Of a stretch of 64,000 nt of DNA, positions 53,734-63,661 are shown in pieces (position 1 is the stretch's first letter; every line of letters begins with the position of its first letter). The translations under genes were made by a program, and so were the position numbers. Under the pieces are notes generated by a model. It ran no database searches and was not told where the DNA came from. It saw only the letters and a list, made by a program, of their open reading frames with translations. This DNA comes from Helcococcus ovis (lineage in GTDB: Bacteria; Bacillota; Clostridia; Tissierellales; Peptoniphilaceae), in assembly GCF_004524775.2 (NCBI RefSeq), contig NZ_CP119081.1, forward strand, positions 1,178,001-1,242,000. The letters run 5' to 3'.

Positions 53734-54795
53734 TTAAATCAAATCAATGTTTTTTACAAATTGCTTAATTGTGGAAACATATGTGGAAATTTTTTGTTTA
53801 AGAGATTTATTTTCTCTTGTAATTTCACTATTTGTTTCTTTTAATTTTACTATTTCGGCATTTTTTTCATCTAAAATGTTTTTGTAATATTTTCTTTCAT
53901 TTTCAAAGTCTTCTACTAATTTTTTGATTTCTAGTAGATGATTACTTTTTTCTTCTGCTAATTTTTTCTCGAAATCAATGATTTCTAAGTTTAATTTATT
54001 TTTTTCCTCGGTTAATTTATTTACTTTTTTATTTAATAACTTAACTTCAGATTCTGATTCTTTGTTTTTTGCAATCATTGCTTCTAAGTCATTTTCTACT
54101 TCATTTAACTTAGAAATGACTTTTTCTAGTTCTAATGTTTTAGAGGATAATTCATTTCTTAAAATACTTAAATCATTTGATGATAGGTTTTCTGTATTTT
54201 CACTGAAAGATTTTATATCTTTTTTAAGTTTCTTATTTTCTGTTTCTAATTTTTTTATCTTTTGGTTAAGTTTTTCTTCTACATGATTATCTTGATTTGC
54301 AAGGAAATTTTTGTATTCTTTTTCTATATCATCAATAATTACTTGTAACTCTTTGACCTTATTATCTGATTCTTCTTTTTTCTTATTGATACTGTTTATT
54401 TCTTCATTTAATTGTTCTATTATTTCGTTTTCTTTTTGTTTTTCTAAGGAACTGTTTTTTTCAAATTTTTCCAATAATTGTGATGTTTCGGATAGATGTG
54501 CTTCCAAAACTTCCTTTTCTTTTAATAAATTATCTTTTTCTTCTAATAGTTCATTATATCTTTCGTCAAAACTATCTTTTTGATATTCTTTTTCATCAAG
54601 TAATACTTTTACATAATTTTTAACACTTTCTTTAGAGTATCCTTTTTTGAAATATACAGTTTCTAACTTATTTTCCAACAAATTATCTAAACTTCTGTTC
54701 TTAATTTTTTCAAAAATACTAATATTAGAAGCATTTGATTTTTTTTCTTCTTCATTAGTCAATTCCGAATCTAACTTTTCATCCTTATCAGACAT
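53734..54795 (-). CDS. Long coiled-coil protein with DivIVA-like N-terminal motif
   Basis: 353 residues. An acidic N-terminus, then KLETVYFKKGYSKESVKNYV, reminiscent of the DivIVA/GpsB membrane-targeting turn, and a continuous coiled coil from about 85 to the C-terminus (Glu, Lys, Leu heptads). No membrane helix. Last gene of the Tad operon, so it may organise the secretion machine or link it to the division site. Family call is tentative. Confidence 0.55.
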   Translation of the reverse strand: MSDKDEKLDSELTNEEEKKSNASNISIFEKIKNRSLDNLLENKLETVYFKKGYSKESVKNYVKVLLDEKEYQKDSFDERYNELLEEKDNLLKEKEVLEAHLSETSQLLEKFEKNSSLEKQKENEIIEQLNEEINSINKKKEESDNKVKELQVIIDDIEKEYKNFLANQDNHVEEKLNQKIKKLETENKKLKKDIKSFSENTENLSSNDLSILRNELSSKTLELEKVISKLNEVENDLEAMIAKNKESESEVKLLNKKVNKLTEEKNKLNLEIIDFEKKLAEEKSNHLLEIKKLVEDFENERKYYKNILDEKNAEIVKLKETNSEITRENKSLKQKISTYVSTIKQFVKNIDLI

Positions 54796-54806
54796 AACAC
54801 TTCTCC

Positions 54807-55142
54807 TTATCTCTCAATCTTTACAAACTCACCTATTCTAAAATATTTTCCCATTCCACTATTCAATTCTAATAAATGATGAGCTCCTTTTACCTTGGAA
54901 CCGATTTTCCAAGGTTTCACCTCTTCTATATATAAAACTTTATAATTTTCGTCAAAATAAATAACATCTATTGTAAATCTCATAAAACATGTATGAATTC
55001 TATTAACTTTTTCAAAAAATATTCCTTCTTCATCTTTGATACTTTTTTTCAACATCAAACCCTTAAATCTTGAAAAGAAACTATCAGCTAAAAATATAGG
55101 ACCTTCTAATTTTTTAGTATTGCTGTAAACATTAACTATCAT
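54807..55142 (-). CDS. DUF192-family protein
   Basis: 111 residues. RFKGLMLKKSIKDEEGIFF, then FMRFTIDVIYFDENYKVL and GAHHLLELNSGMGKYF follow the DUF192 pattern (RxxGLM ... MRFxIDxxFxD ... LEL). Often seen in Tad pilus loci of Firmicutes. Overlaps tadC by four bases. Function unknown. Confidence 0.85.
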   Translation of the reverse strand: MIVNVYSNTKKLEGPIFLADSFFSRFKGLMLKKSIKDEEGIFFEKVNRIHTCFMRFTIDVIYFDENYKVLYIEEVKPWKIGSKVKGAHHLLELNSGMGKYFRIGEFVKIER

Positions 55143-56071
55143 ATACTTGTTCCTGACAAAGTACCTAAAACTGATGTGATTGCAGGATATAGCAATACTA
55201 CAAATATTATTGGAAATATGAAAAACAACATTGGAAACAGTATTTTTACCGGAAGCTTTTGAACTTCTTCTTCAATTTTTTGTTTTCTTGTTTCTCTTGC
55301 ATTATATGACTGAGCATTTAAAATCTTCTTTAGTGAAATTCCCATTTCGTCAGCTTGAATAACTGCTGAGTTAAATGTTTTTAACTGTTCAAATGTTGCT
55401 CTTTTTTGTAATTCAAGCAATGCGTTTTTTCTTGTACTACCTAAAGAAATATCTCTTACAACGGTCTTAAACTCGTCGGATAACTCTGATTTATACTCTT
55501 TTACAACATATTGTACCGCTTGGTCAAATCCTAATCCCGATTCAATACAAACACATAATAAATCTAAAAACTCCGGAAATTGCTTTTCCATATTTTCTTG
55601 TCTTATTCTTAATCTTCTTTGTAATAAATAAACCATTATTATATATCCGAAAAGTGTACCACCGATAAATCCTAGGATATTTTTAAATATATTAACTCCA
55701 CCGTTAAATGAAAAAAATACTGATCCAAATACACCAAATAATAAGGAAACTAATATTTTCATTATATTATATTCTCTCGCAGGCATTTTAATCCCCGCTT
55801 GGAATAAAGTTTCTTGTAATTGATTTTGTTCATTTTCGCCCTTAGGAAATATATTTGATATCGCCTTGATTATTTCTTCAGCAATAGGTTTTATAATTCT
55901 CTCAGAAAAAGGCAAATCTTCATCAAAATCATCTTTTCTGTCTACACTTACTTTTCTATATTTATCTATTCTATCTTTTAACATCTGTGTTCTGTAAGAC
56001 TTTTTCCCAAGTAATATAATTACTAGGGAATAAGCCAAAACACCCATTAAAAACACTATTATATATAACAT
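55139..56071 (-). CDS. tadC: Tad pilus platform protein TadC
   Basis: 310 residues, GSPII F domain (FPEFLDLLCVCIESGLGFDQA) with membrane helices on either side. Inner-membrane platform of the Tad pilus, paired with TadB. Direct operon neighbour of tadB. Confidence 0.87.
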   Translation of the reverse strand: MLYIIVFLMGVLAYSLVIILLGKKSYRTQMLKDRIDKYRKVSVDRKDDFDEDLPFSERIIKPIAEEIIKAISNIFPKGENEQNQLQETLFQAGIKMPAREYNIMKILVSLLFGVFGSVFFSFNGGVNIFKNILGFIGGTLFGYIIMVYLLQRRLRIRQENMEKQFPEFLDLLCVCIESGLGFDQAVQYVVKEYKSELSDEFKTVVRDISLGSTRKNALLELQKRATFEQLKTFNSAVIQADEMGISLKKILNAQSYNARETRKQKIEEEVQKLPVKILFPMLFFIFPIIFVVLLYPAITSVLGTLSGTSI

Positions 56072-56079
56072 CCGTACTC

Positions 56080-57009
56080 CTAATATTCTATATCTACCAT
56101 TTTATTAATAACAATAAATCCTAAAATTTCCCAAATTACTGAAAATATCAAAATTGCTATTCCTCCTGCGGTATTAAAAAACGGACTCAAATACTGCGGA
56201 TTTATAAAACTTAATGCCAAAGCGATGAATGGAGGTATCATTGCTATAACAATTCCACCTACTCTACCTTGAGCTGTAAGAGCTCTTATTTTTTTCTTCA
56301 TATTAATTCTATCTGAAATTGTCTTAGATACTTTATCTAAAATTTCAGCAAGGTTACCACCTGATCTTTGTTGGATAGAAACGGCAGATGTAACCATGTC
56401 AAGCTCTCTACTTTCCATTTTTTCCGCTAATTCTCTAAGAGATTTTTCTAAATTTACCCCATAGTTAACTTCTCTTATAACTCTTTTTAATTCTTCTCCT
56501 ATAGGATCAGGCAAATCTTCTGAAACTCTTGCTATAGCATGTCTAAAGGTAAAACCACTTCTCAAAGAGTTGGCGATAATCATCAAAGCATCATTAAGTT
56601 GATTGTTAAACGCCTGTTTTCTCTTCTTTTTAGAAATTTTTGTCCAAAATGGTACTACAAAAAAACCTAAAATTCCAAATATTACGGAAATTACACTAAA
56701 TCCATTTAATAATGAATGTAGTAAAATCGGTAAAACAGTAAATGCAACCCATATAGCAACATACTCTTCCGCTTTTAGCTTAATACCTGAAGCTCTCAAA
56801 TCTTTTTTGAAATCATTTGAAACTAATATAAACGAAAGTATGCTTTTTTTGTTTTTTGATGCATCTGCCTTATTGTTCAAACTTGAAATTTTTGCTAATC
56901 TTTTTTTTAGGAAAGCTTTTTTTGAGTCCCTACCGTTAAATAAAGCAACAATGATAAAATATAAGGATAATCCCATTAAAAACATTATTATTAAATTAAA
57001 TAAATTCAT
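56080..57009 (-). CDS. tadB: Tad pilus platform protein TadB
   Basis: 309 residues, GSPII F domain (ANSLRSGFTFRHAIARVSED, then SIQQRSGGNLAEILDKVS) and three membrane helices. Forms the membrane platform with TadC. 8 bp after the tadA stop. Confidence 0.87.
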   Translation of the reverse strand: MNLFNLIIMFLMGLSLYFIIVALFNGRDSKKAFLKKRLAKISSLNNKADASKNKKSILSFILVSNDFKKDLRASGIKLKAEEYVAIWVAFTVLPILLHSLLNGFSVISVIFGILGFFVVPFWTKISKKKRKQAFNNQLNDALMIIANSLRSGFTFRHAIARVSEDLPDPIGEELKRVIREVNYGVNLEKSLRELAEKMESRELDMVTSAVSIQQRSGGNLAEILDKVSKTISDRINMKKKIRALTAQGRVGGIVIAMIPPFIALALSFINPQYLSPFFNTAGGIAILIFSVIWEILGFIVINKMVDIEY

Positions 57010-57017
57010 ATCATCTC

Positions 57018-58367
57018 CTATACTTTAAACCAATCATCGTTAATTACTACTCCTTCATCAGCAAGTCTTTCTAAAATTTTAGGTCTAATTCCTGTTGATA
57101 CAAATTTTCCTTTAATATTACCATTTGTATCGTAACCGTCTTGATTAAATACAAATATATCCTGTAAGATAATCGTATCGGATTCCATACCTAAAATTTC
57201 GGAGATTTTCATTATCTTTCTACTACCGTCTCTCAATCTTGATTGATGAACTATAATGTGAAATGCAGATGAAATTTGCTCTCTGATGGCTCTTGATGGA
57301 AGTCCCATACCAGCCATAAGTACCATTGTTTCCAAACGGCTTAATAAATCTCTTGTTGTATTTGCGTGGGCAGTTGTCAATGACCCGTCGTGTCCTGTAT
57401 TCATAGCCTGAAGCATGTCTAATGCCTCCCCTGCACGTACTTCCCCTACAACAATTCTGTCGGGTCTCATACGAAGTGAGTTTTTTACTAAATCACGAAT
57501 CGTAATAGCACCTGTACCTTCTACATTTTCAGGTCTACTTTCCAATGTTATAGTATGTGGCTGCTTCAATTGTAATTCGGCAGCATCTTCTATTGTAACT
57601 ATACGTTCATTTTCAGGAATGAAACCGGATAAAGTATTTAACAATGTTGTCTTACCACTACCTGTACCACCAAATACCATGATGTTTGCCTTCCCTATAA
57701 CGCAAGCTTCCAAAAATGAAGCCATTTGATATGAAAGAGAATTGTATTTTATTAAATCGGCAATTGACAATGGTGTCTTTGAAAACTTTCTTATAGTAAT
57801 TGAAGGTCCTACCAATGATACCGGAGGAATTATCGCATTCACACGAGAACCATCCTGTAGTCTGGCATCTACCATCGGTGTGCTTTCATCACATCTTCTA
57901 CCGATTGGGGAGATAATTCTATCTATAATATTTAATACGTGATTATTATCTCTAAATTTTATAGGAGTAAGCTCAAGCTTACCTTTTCTTTCTACATAAA
58001 TTTGATCCGGTCCATTAACCATTATTTCAGAAATTGAATCATCCTTTAATAATACTTCCAATGGTCCAAGTCCGATTGTTTCATCATAAATTTGTTCTAT
58101 TAATTTTTTTCTAATTGTATTTGGTATATTTTCTCCCAAAAGATCCGATATATCTTTAATATTTTCAAGAATTTCTTGCTTGTCATCAGCATTTATAATA
58201 CTTCCAAGTGTGATTCTTGATAAAATCTCTTTATGAACATTATTTTTAAAATCAACATATTCATCAAGATAAATATCCTGAGTATTGCTATTTAATCTTC
58301 TTAAGCTATTAACATCAGATTTTGAAACTCTTCTGGCTTGTTCTAATCTTTCTTGTAATGAAGGCAT
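57018..58367 (-). CDS. tadA: Tad pilus assembly ATPase TadA/CpaF
   Basis: 449 residues. Walker A FGGTGSGKTTLLN, Asp box ERIVTIEDAAELQL, Walker B RPDRIVVGEVRAGEALDML and His box TGHDGSLTTAHANT. Hexameric ATPase powering Flp pilus assembly. Its start overlaps the tadZ stop. Confidence 0.95.
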   Translation of the reverse strand: MPSLQERLEQARRVSKSDVNSLRRLNSNTQDIYLDEYVDFKNNVHKEILSRITLGSIINADDKQEILENIKDISDLLGENIPNTIRKKLIEQIYDETIGLGPLEVLLKDDSISEIMVNGPDQIYVERKGKLELTPIKFRDNNHVLNIIDRIISPIGRRCDESTPMVDARLQDGSRVNAIIPPVSLVGPSITIRKFSKTPLSIADLIKYNSLSYQMASFLEACVIGKANIMVFGGTGSGKTTLLNTLSGFIPENERIVTIEDAAELQLKQPHTITLESRPENVEGTGAITIRDLVKNSLRMRPDRIVVGEVRAGEALDMLQAMNTGHDGSLTTAHANTTRDLLSRLETMVLMAGMGLPSRAIREQISSAFHIIVHQSRLRDGSRKIMKISEILGMESDTIILQDIFVFNQDGYDTNGNIKGKFVSTGIRPKILERLADEGVVINDDWFKV

Positions 58368-59575
58368 TATTTCTTACCTCCAAATTTAAATTTACTAAAA
58401 TTCAACTTTGAAAATATCGAGTTTTTGCTTTCTTCATCTTCTTTTACTTCTGAACTGTTAAATGAATCGGCGATTTCAATTATATCTTTAGCAACTTGTA
58501 ATTTTGAATTTGATGTTACTATAGGCACACCTTCATTTAAGGCTTTTACAGATTCTTCATAATCTTCACTAATAGAAGCAAACACCGGTTTGTTCATTAT
58601 ATTTTCTACGTCTTCTTTTGTAATATCGCCCTTGATTGACTTACCGATTACAAGTTTAACTTTTTCACTAACATTTATTGAATTCATGTACATTAAACCT
58701 TTTTTAGAATTATTTAATATCGAAATATCTAATCCTGTAAAGTATAGGATGGTACTTGACTCTTCTAAAATTAAAACATTTAAATCGGAGAATCCTACAT
58801 TTGTATCAATTACGATATAATCAAAATGTGTTCTCAATGCGTTGATTATAGGTTCAATCAATACTCCGGAAACTGAATCGGAATATTCCGGACTTGACGG
58901 TGCACATAGCAATTGTAATCCTGATGAATGGGATACAAAATAGCTTCTAATACTGTCAATAGTAGGTATCTTTCTTTCCTGTAACAACTCTACGATAGTT
59001 TCCTTAGCTTCCAATCCTAAATAAGTGTGGGCATCACCAAACATTAAATCCAAATCTAAAAACGCAACTTTAGCTTTTTTCTTAGATAATTCAACTGCTA
59101 AATTTACAGCTAGGGCTGTTTTACCCATACCACCTTTAGTACCGAATACGGTTATTATCTCTGCATTTCTTTTTAATGATGAATTATCAACTATCATTTT
59201 TCTTCTTGATTTTTCATTGAAATAAACTTTCTTTAACTCTTCATTAAATTTGTCAACCGGTTCCGATAATGAAATGTAAGCTGTCGCACCTGCATCAATA
59301 GATTTTTTTACAATGTCGTATGATTTTTCATCTGATACCATTACTGTTACAACACTTGGGTGTAAAAGATAAATTTTTTGACATGCTCTAAATACCCAAC
59401 TCAAATCTGAGCAGGACATTATAACTACATCAGGATTATTTTGAAATATTTCATCTGAAATATTTGATAAATCCATCGATGCTCCTACAATTTCAAAACT
59501 ATCATCTACTAACTTTTTACTTATTTTTTCAAGTTCATCGATTTTTTCTCCAACTAATAATACTTTTATAGCCAT
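58367..59575 (-). CDS. tadZ: Tad pilus localisation protein TadZ/CpaE
   Basis: 402 residues. N-terminal receiver-like domain (about 1-130) and a ParA/MinD-like ATPase with deviant Walker A FGTKGGMGKTALAVN and LDLDLMFGDAHTYL. TadZ marks the pilus site in the cell. Located upstream of tadA as expected. Confidence 0.88.
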   Translation of the reverse strand: MAIKVLLVGEKIDELEKISKKLVDDSFEIVGASMDLSNISDEIFQNNPDVVIMSCSDLSWVFRACQKIYLLHPSVVTVMVSDEKSYDIVKKSIDAGATAYISLSEPVDKFNEELKKVYFNEKSRRKMIVDNSSLKRNAEIITVFGTKGGMGKTALAVNLAVELSKKKAKVAFLDLDLMFGDAHTYLGLEAKETIVELLQERKIPTIDSIRSYFVSHSSGLQLLCAPSSPEYSDSVSGVLIEPIINALRTHFDYIVIDTNVGFSDLNVLILEESSTILYFTGLDISILNNSKKGLMYMNSINVSEKVKLVIGKSIKGDITKEDVENIMNKPVFASISEDYEESVKALNEGVPIVTSNSKLQVAKDIIEIADSFNSSEVKEDEESKNSIFSKLNFSKFKFGGKK

Positions 59576-59586
59576 TTCCCCCCCTT

Positions 59587-60384
59587 TTAACGCTCAAACT
59601 CTTGCTTAATCGACTTAATCAACTTAGCCTTATCAATTATATTATCCAATAACATATCTGTTGCATCTACTTTTTTGTGGTCACCTTCAGGTCTCAATCC
59701 CAACCATACATCACCACTCTTAATTGCCAATGTTAATTTTAAAAACTCTTCAGGTTTTAATTCAAGTGTAACTGTTTTATATGCAGTAGGTTTTGCATCT
59801 TTTTTATCTGATGTTTTTTCTATTGCTGTTTCCAAACCGATTATTTTAACATCTTGTAAAAGTATTGTCGAATATTGTTTTGTTAGTTTAGAATCATTTT
59901 CCGAACCATTTTTACCAACTACGTGATAATCAAATTTTCCGATATGAAATACATCGATATAGTTTCCTACTTTTAAGAAGTTTGATACCCCTTCAGGTAG
60001 CCCTACAGCGATACTCATACCTCTTTTACCTTCAGATATAACATATGCCAAACCGTAATTTGGAGCTTTTTCTTCCTTGTTTATAACTCTTTCTTTTATT
60101 ATAGGTTCATTTTCATATAAAGTATCTTTAGCCATTTTGCCTACGATATCCTTTGTATCCTTGATAGCATTTTTATTTACACTATTTTTTGCTACCTTGA
60201 TTTTCTTCAATGATTCCCCATTTACAATTGTATTAGCTACAATGTTTTTATTAGGAACGATTATTTCCACTAAATTTTCATTATTCTTTTTATTTGTCAA
60301 TCCTGATATATATATCCATGTAAACAGCATAAATAACACTGCTGATACTATTGCTATAATTTTTACTTTCTTCATTTTTACCAC
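59587..60384 (-). CDS. cpaB: RcpC/CpaB-type Tad protein with SAF domain
   Basis: 265 residues. One N-terminal membrane helix, then a SAF domain (VPNKNIVANTIVNGESLKK) and RcpC region (VGLPEGVSNFLKVGNYIDV). Family role is in pilus assembly or stabilisation at the cell surface. 8 bp after the TadG-like gene. Confidence 0.85.
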   Translation of the reverse strand: MVKMKKVKIIAIVSAVLFMLFTWIYISGLTNKKNNENLVEIIVPNKNIVANTIVNGESLKKIKVAKNSVNKNAIKDTKDIVGKMAKDTLYENEPIIKERVINKEEKAPNYGLAYVISEGKRGMSIAVGLPEGVSNFLKVGNYIDVFHIGKFDYHVVGKNGSENDSKLTKQYSTILLQDVKIIGLETAIEKTSDKKDAKPTAYKTVTLELKPEEFLKLTLAIKSGDVWLGLRPEGDHKKVDATDMLLDNIIDKAKLIKSIKQEFER

Positions 60385-60392
60385 CTTTTAAT

Positions 60393-60905
60393 TTAATTTG
60401 TTTTTTGCCCATTTTCGTATGTTGCTGTATATTTTATCCAATCGTAGCCTTTAGGTTTCCATATATTATCTCTATCTTTATGACCGGAGCCTTTTATAAC
60501 TAATTTTATAGGGACATATTTTATACCTATAAATTTTAATACACTGGTTTCTACTTCTTCATAAAATTCCATATTAATATCGAATTTTCTTTTATTATAA
60601 TCATATTGAGTTTTTGTTTCATCATAGGTAACTGTAAGTTTTCCCGTAAATCCATTTTTTGTAGCATAATCACTAAAAGCATTTGCGTATTCTTCTCCAG
60701 GTTTATCACTATTCATGAAAAACTCCTGTCCTTTTGTAAAACGTGTCCTTCTCATGACATTTCCGATTTCGTATATGCGTGCTCTTCGTGCATATAATAT
60801 GGCGACATCTGTAGACAGTGCTATGATCATGATAAGTACGGTAAACATAACGGCAAATATAACTAAGATATCTCCTCGCTCTTCTTTTCTTAATCTTTTT
60901 ATCAC
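60393..60905 (-). CDS. TadG/TadE-like pseudopilin
   Basis: 170 residues. N-terminal EERGDILVIFAVMFTVLIMI is a TadE/G prepilin-type helix with a G/xxx start, then a soluble strand-rich domain. Minor pilin candidate. Follows another TadE-like gene by 12 bp. Confidence 0.68.
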   Translation of the reverse strand: MIKRLRKEERGDILVIFAVMFTVLIMIIALSTDVAILYARRARIYEIGNVMRRTRFTKGQEFFMNSDKPGEEYANAFSDYATKNGFTGKLTVTYDETKTQYDYNKRKFDINMEFYEEVETSVLKFIGIKYVPIKLVIKGSGHKDRDNIWKPKGYDWIKYTATYENGQKTN

Positions 60906-60917
60906 TATCCCTCCTAA

Positions 60918-61433
60918 TTATTTTCCATTTACAGCCTTTGATTCTAAAAGTCTTAACTTATCCAATTTTTTGGTTAAAGGTAAATTACTTCCCATAAACA
61001 TCTTTCCAACGGGCGTAATCAAAGGAACTTCTTTTGTCATATTACCTTTTATTTCCATATAGTATTTTCTTTCTTGTTCCTTACGTCCATTAATTTCAAC
61101 TACATTCTCAATTTTAGTATTAAAAGTTATGGTTGCATCTTTAATCTCTATCCCTGAAGTACTTAAACCGTTTTCTTTTAGTTTGTCATAAATTAATTCT
61201 TTTACTTCATAGCCAAACAAACCTCTTGGATTTTCTTCTTCATTACTATAATTAGGTCTAAGCTCCCAAGATGCTACCCTATAAGTGTAATCAAAGGAAA
61301 TGTAATTATATGCTATCCAGCCTACTTCTATTATAAAAAGACAAATAAATATGAACATAGGAAATACAAGTGCAAACTCTACCATGCCCTGTCCTTTTTC
61401 CGATTTCTTAAATTTAAATAATTTATCTAGCAT
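60918..61433 (-). CDS. TadE-like pseudopilin (second)
   Basis: About 171 residues from MLDKLFKFKKSEKGQGMVE; an earlier in-frame ATG (61496) lies inside the previous gene and is less likely. EKGQGMVEFALVFPMFIFIC is the TadE motif (G/xxxxEF plus helix). It overlaps the previous gene by 11 bp. Minor pilin candidate. Confidence 0.78.
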   Translation of the reverse strand: MLDKLFKFKKSEKGQGMVEFALVFPMFIFICLFIIEVGWIAYNYISFDYTYRVASWELRPNYSNEEENPRGLFGYEVKELIYDKLKENGLSTSGIEIKDATITFNTKIENVVEINGRKEQERKYYMEIKGNMTKEVPLITPVGKMFMGSNLPLTKKLDKLRLLESKAVNGK

Positions 61434-61977
61434 TATTTTCTCCTTCGGATAATCTGGTTGTAATCTCTGATGAAACTTTTGCCGTATCTCCACCATAGAA
61501 TACTCTTGTTAACGGCATCCAGAAATCTACATCATAGGTTACTTTTATTGAAGCATCTCTATAGTTTTTGGTGATTTCTTTTGTTTGATCTTGTCCATAT
61601 CTATTTCTTTTAAAAAAACGACTATTGTTATCTACATGATATGTGAATGTTTCTTTAATTTCATCTTTTAGCAAAGAAACGGTTACATGCCTTTTTTTTC
61701 TGTCAAGTCTATTGCCATATTGTTTGTCAATCAATTCATTTAAATTTTGTTTTAATTCAAGTTCTTTATTTCTTAATTTATATACATCATCTTTTTCTGC
61801 TAAATGTATGGCACATTCTGATGCAACTGATTGTAATAAAAGTTTAGTGTCATATACTCGCCATACGTCCACCACCATACTTAATAAAATTATTAAAATA
61901 GGCAGTATTAAAGCAAACTCAACTAATGATTGTCCGCTTTCATTCTTTATTAAATCTTTTTTTAATTTATTTTTCAA
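61423..61977 (-). CDS. TadE-like pseudopilin (first)
   Basis: 184 residues. NESGQSLVEFALILPILIIL is a clear TadE prepilin motif (SGQSLVEF) and helix, followed by a soluble domain (ECAIHLAEKDDVYKLRN). AGGAGGG ribosome site. First intact gene of the Tad operon in the window, directly after the cassette array. Confidence 0.8.
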   Translation of the reverse strand: MKNKLKKDLIKNESGQSLVEFALILPILIILLSMVVDVWRVYDTKLLLQSVASECAIHLAEKDDVYKLRNKELELKQNLNELIDKQYGNRLDRKKRHVTVSLLKDEIKETFTYHVDNNSRFFKRNRYGQDQTKEITKNYRDASIKVTYDVDFWMPLTRVFYGGDTAKVSSEITTRLSEGENNAR

Positions 61978-62054
61978 AGTCCCTCCTTTTACTTATTTTA
62001 ATAATGTTATTAAATATACTTGTTTGTTTTTCTCTTTTTGCTCTTGCGGGGTTA

Positions 62055-62177
62055 TTATCTTCTATTTTGTGTTGCTTCTTGTAGTTTTGTAGAAATTTTT
62101 CCAAAAATTTCATTTAATTTCCCACCTACTAATGTCAATGCTGCTATTACAGCTACTGAGATTAAGGCTAAGATTTT
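62055..62177 (-). pseudogene. Silent Flp-like pilin cassette 1
   Basis: 40 codons: KILALISVAV, IAALTLVGGK, LNEIFGKIST, KLQEATQNRR. A TAG stands directly before it and the constant segment is frameshifted, so there is no start. Closest of all to classical Flp (IAALTLVGGKL). Confidence 0.7.
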
Positions 62178-62231
62178 CTAAATCTTTACTACCTTATCCC
62201 CACTCCTTTTTCTCTTTTTGCTCTTGCGGGG

Positions 62232-62357
62232 TTATCTTCCTTGTGGTTTTGCTGCTGTACCTAATTTATCAGAAATTTGTTTGAAAATTTCATTTAACTT
62301 TTCTCCCATTAATGTCAATACAACTATTACAGCTACTGAGATTAATGCTAAGATTTT
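62232..62357 (-). pseudogene. Silent Flp-like pilin cassette 2
   Basis: 41 codons: KILALISVAV, IVVLTLMGEK, LNEIFKQISD, then KLGTAAKPQGR. Preceded by TGA. Confidence 0.7.
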
Positions 62358-62415
62358 TCAAACCTTACCTATCTTCTCCCCACTCCTTTTTCTCTTTTTG
62401 CTCTTGCGGGGTTTA

Positions 62416-62538
62416 TTATGGTTGTATTTGCTCTGTTTTACCTAATTGCCCTAAAATTTGCTTGAAAATATCTCCTAACTTTTGACCAATCCCTGTTAAC
62501 AATGCTATTACCACTACTGAGATTAATGCTAAGATTTT
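62416..62538 (-). pseudogene. Silent Flp-like pilin cassette 3
   Basis: 40 codons: KILALISVVV, IALLTGIGQK, LGDIFKQILG, then QLGKTEQIQP. Preceded by TAG; one base is missing relative to the in-frame cassette 7. Confidence 0.7.
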
Positions 62539-62596
62539 CTAGCCTTTCCTATCTTCTCCCCACACTCTTTTTTCTCTTTTTGCTCTTGCGGGGTTA

Positions 62597-62719
62597 TTAT
62601 TGTGGTTGTTTATTCGCTCCAGTTAGTGACGTTAATACCTTATTAAATGTAATCTTTAATTCATTTCCTACTTTTGTTAAAATCAATATTACCACTACTG
62701 AGATTAATGCTAAGATTAT
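62597..62719 (-). pseudogene. Silent Flp-like pilin cassette 4
   Basis: 40 codons: IILALISVVV, ILILTKVGNE, LKITFNKVLT, then SLTGANKQPQ. The upstream segment has a TAA two codons before, in frame. Confidence 0.7.
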
Positions 62720-62771
62720 CCAACCTTACCTATCTTCTCCCACACTCTTTTCTCTTTTTGCTCTTGCGGGG

Positions 62772-62891
62772 TTATTGCAATGTTGCTTTTCCTTGTAATC
62801 CATCTAACACTTCTTGGAATTTTTTTAATAACTCTTTACCAATTCCTTTTAAAAGTGCTATAACTACTACTGAGATTAATGCTAAGATTAC
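62772..62891 (-). pseudogene. Silent Flp-like pilin cassette 5
   Basis: 39 codons: VILALISVVV, IALLKGIGKE, LLKKFQEVLD, then GLQGKATLQ. Preceded by TAG. Confidence 0.7.
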
Positions 62892-62943
62892 CTAGCCTTT
62901 CCTATCTCTCCACACGCTCTTTTCTCTTTTTGCTCTTGCGGGG

Positions 62944-63063
62944 TTATGATCTTTGTCCGTTTCCTTGTAATGCTTTTAACACTTCTCCAAATTTTACTTT
63001 TAATTGTCCACCTATACTTGTTAACAATGCTATTACCACTACTGAGATTAATGCTAAGATTTT
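62944..63063 (-). pseudogene. Silent Flp-like pilin cassette 6
   Basis: 39 codons: KILALISVVV, IALLTSIGGQ, LKVKFGEVLK, then ALQGNGQRS. Preceded by TAG. Confidence 0.7.
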
Positions 63064-63118
63064 CTAACCTTACCTATCTTCTCCCACTCACTTTTCTCTT
63101 TTTGCTCTTGCGGGGTTA

Positions 63119-63292
63119 TTAGTGGTTTGTTCCATTTCCCTTTAATGCTTCTAATACTGAATTAAATTTTTCCTTTAATTGAGTTCCAATACCTGTTAAA
63201 ATCAATATTACCACTACTGAGATTAATGCTAAGATTTTCCAAGCCTTGCCTTTCTTCTCCCACTCACTTTTTTCTTTTTGCTCTTGCGGGGT
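63119..63292 (-). pseudogene. Flp-like pilin cassette 7, open through the constant segment but without a start codon
   Basis: After the previous unit's TAA the frame reads TPQEQKEKSEWEKKGKAW and continues KILALISVVV, ILILTGIGTQ, LKEKFNSVLE, then ALKGNGTNH. This shows how constant and variable parts would be joined in a working gene. No ATG, GTG or TTG suitable as a start. Confidence 0.65.
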
Positions 63293-63418
63293 TTATTGAT
63301 TTGCTTTTTCTGCTGCACCCTTTAATTGATCAGAAATTTTTGTGAAAATTTCTTTTAAATTTCCACCCATCGTTGTTAATATTACTATTACAGCTACTGA
63401 GATTAATGCTAAGATTAT
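63293..63418 (-). pseudogene. Silent Flp-like pilin cassette 8
   Basis: 41 codons: IILALISVAV, IVILTTMGGN, LKEIFTKISD, then QLKGAAEKANQ. One extra base in the constant segment (GCTTGGGAT) breaks the join. Confidence 0.7.
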
Positions 63419-63472
63419 CCCAAGCCTTGCCTATCTTCCCCCACACTCTTTTCTCTTTTTGCTCTTGCGGGG

Positions 63473-63607
63473 TTATGAGTTTAATTTATTTTCTGCTGCA
63501 CCTTCTAATTTTCCAGAAATTTGTTTGAAAATTTCTTTTAATTTGTCTCCTATTTGTGTTAATGCAAAAATTACCACTACTGATACTGAGATTAATGCTA
63601 AGATTTT
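63473..63607 (-). pseudogene. Silent Flp-like pilin cassette 9
   Basis: 44 codons: KILALISVSV, VVIFALTQIG, DKLKEIFKQI, then SGKLEGAAENKLNS. Longest cassette, owing to a small duplication in the helix (SVSVVV). Preceded by TAG. Confidence 0.7.
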
Positions 63608-63661
63608 CTAGCCTTGCCTATCTTCTCCCCACTCACTTTTTCTCTTTTTGCTCTTGCGGGG

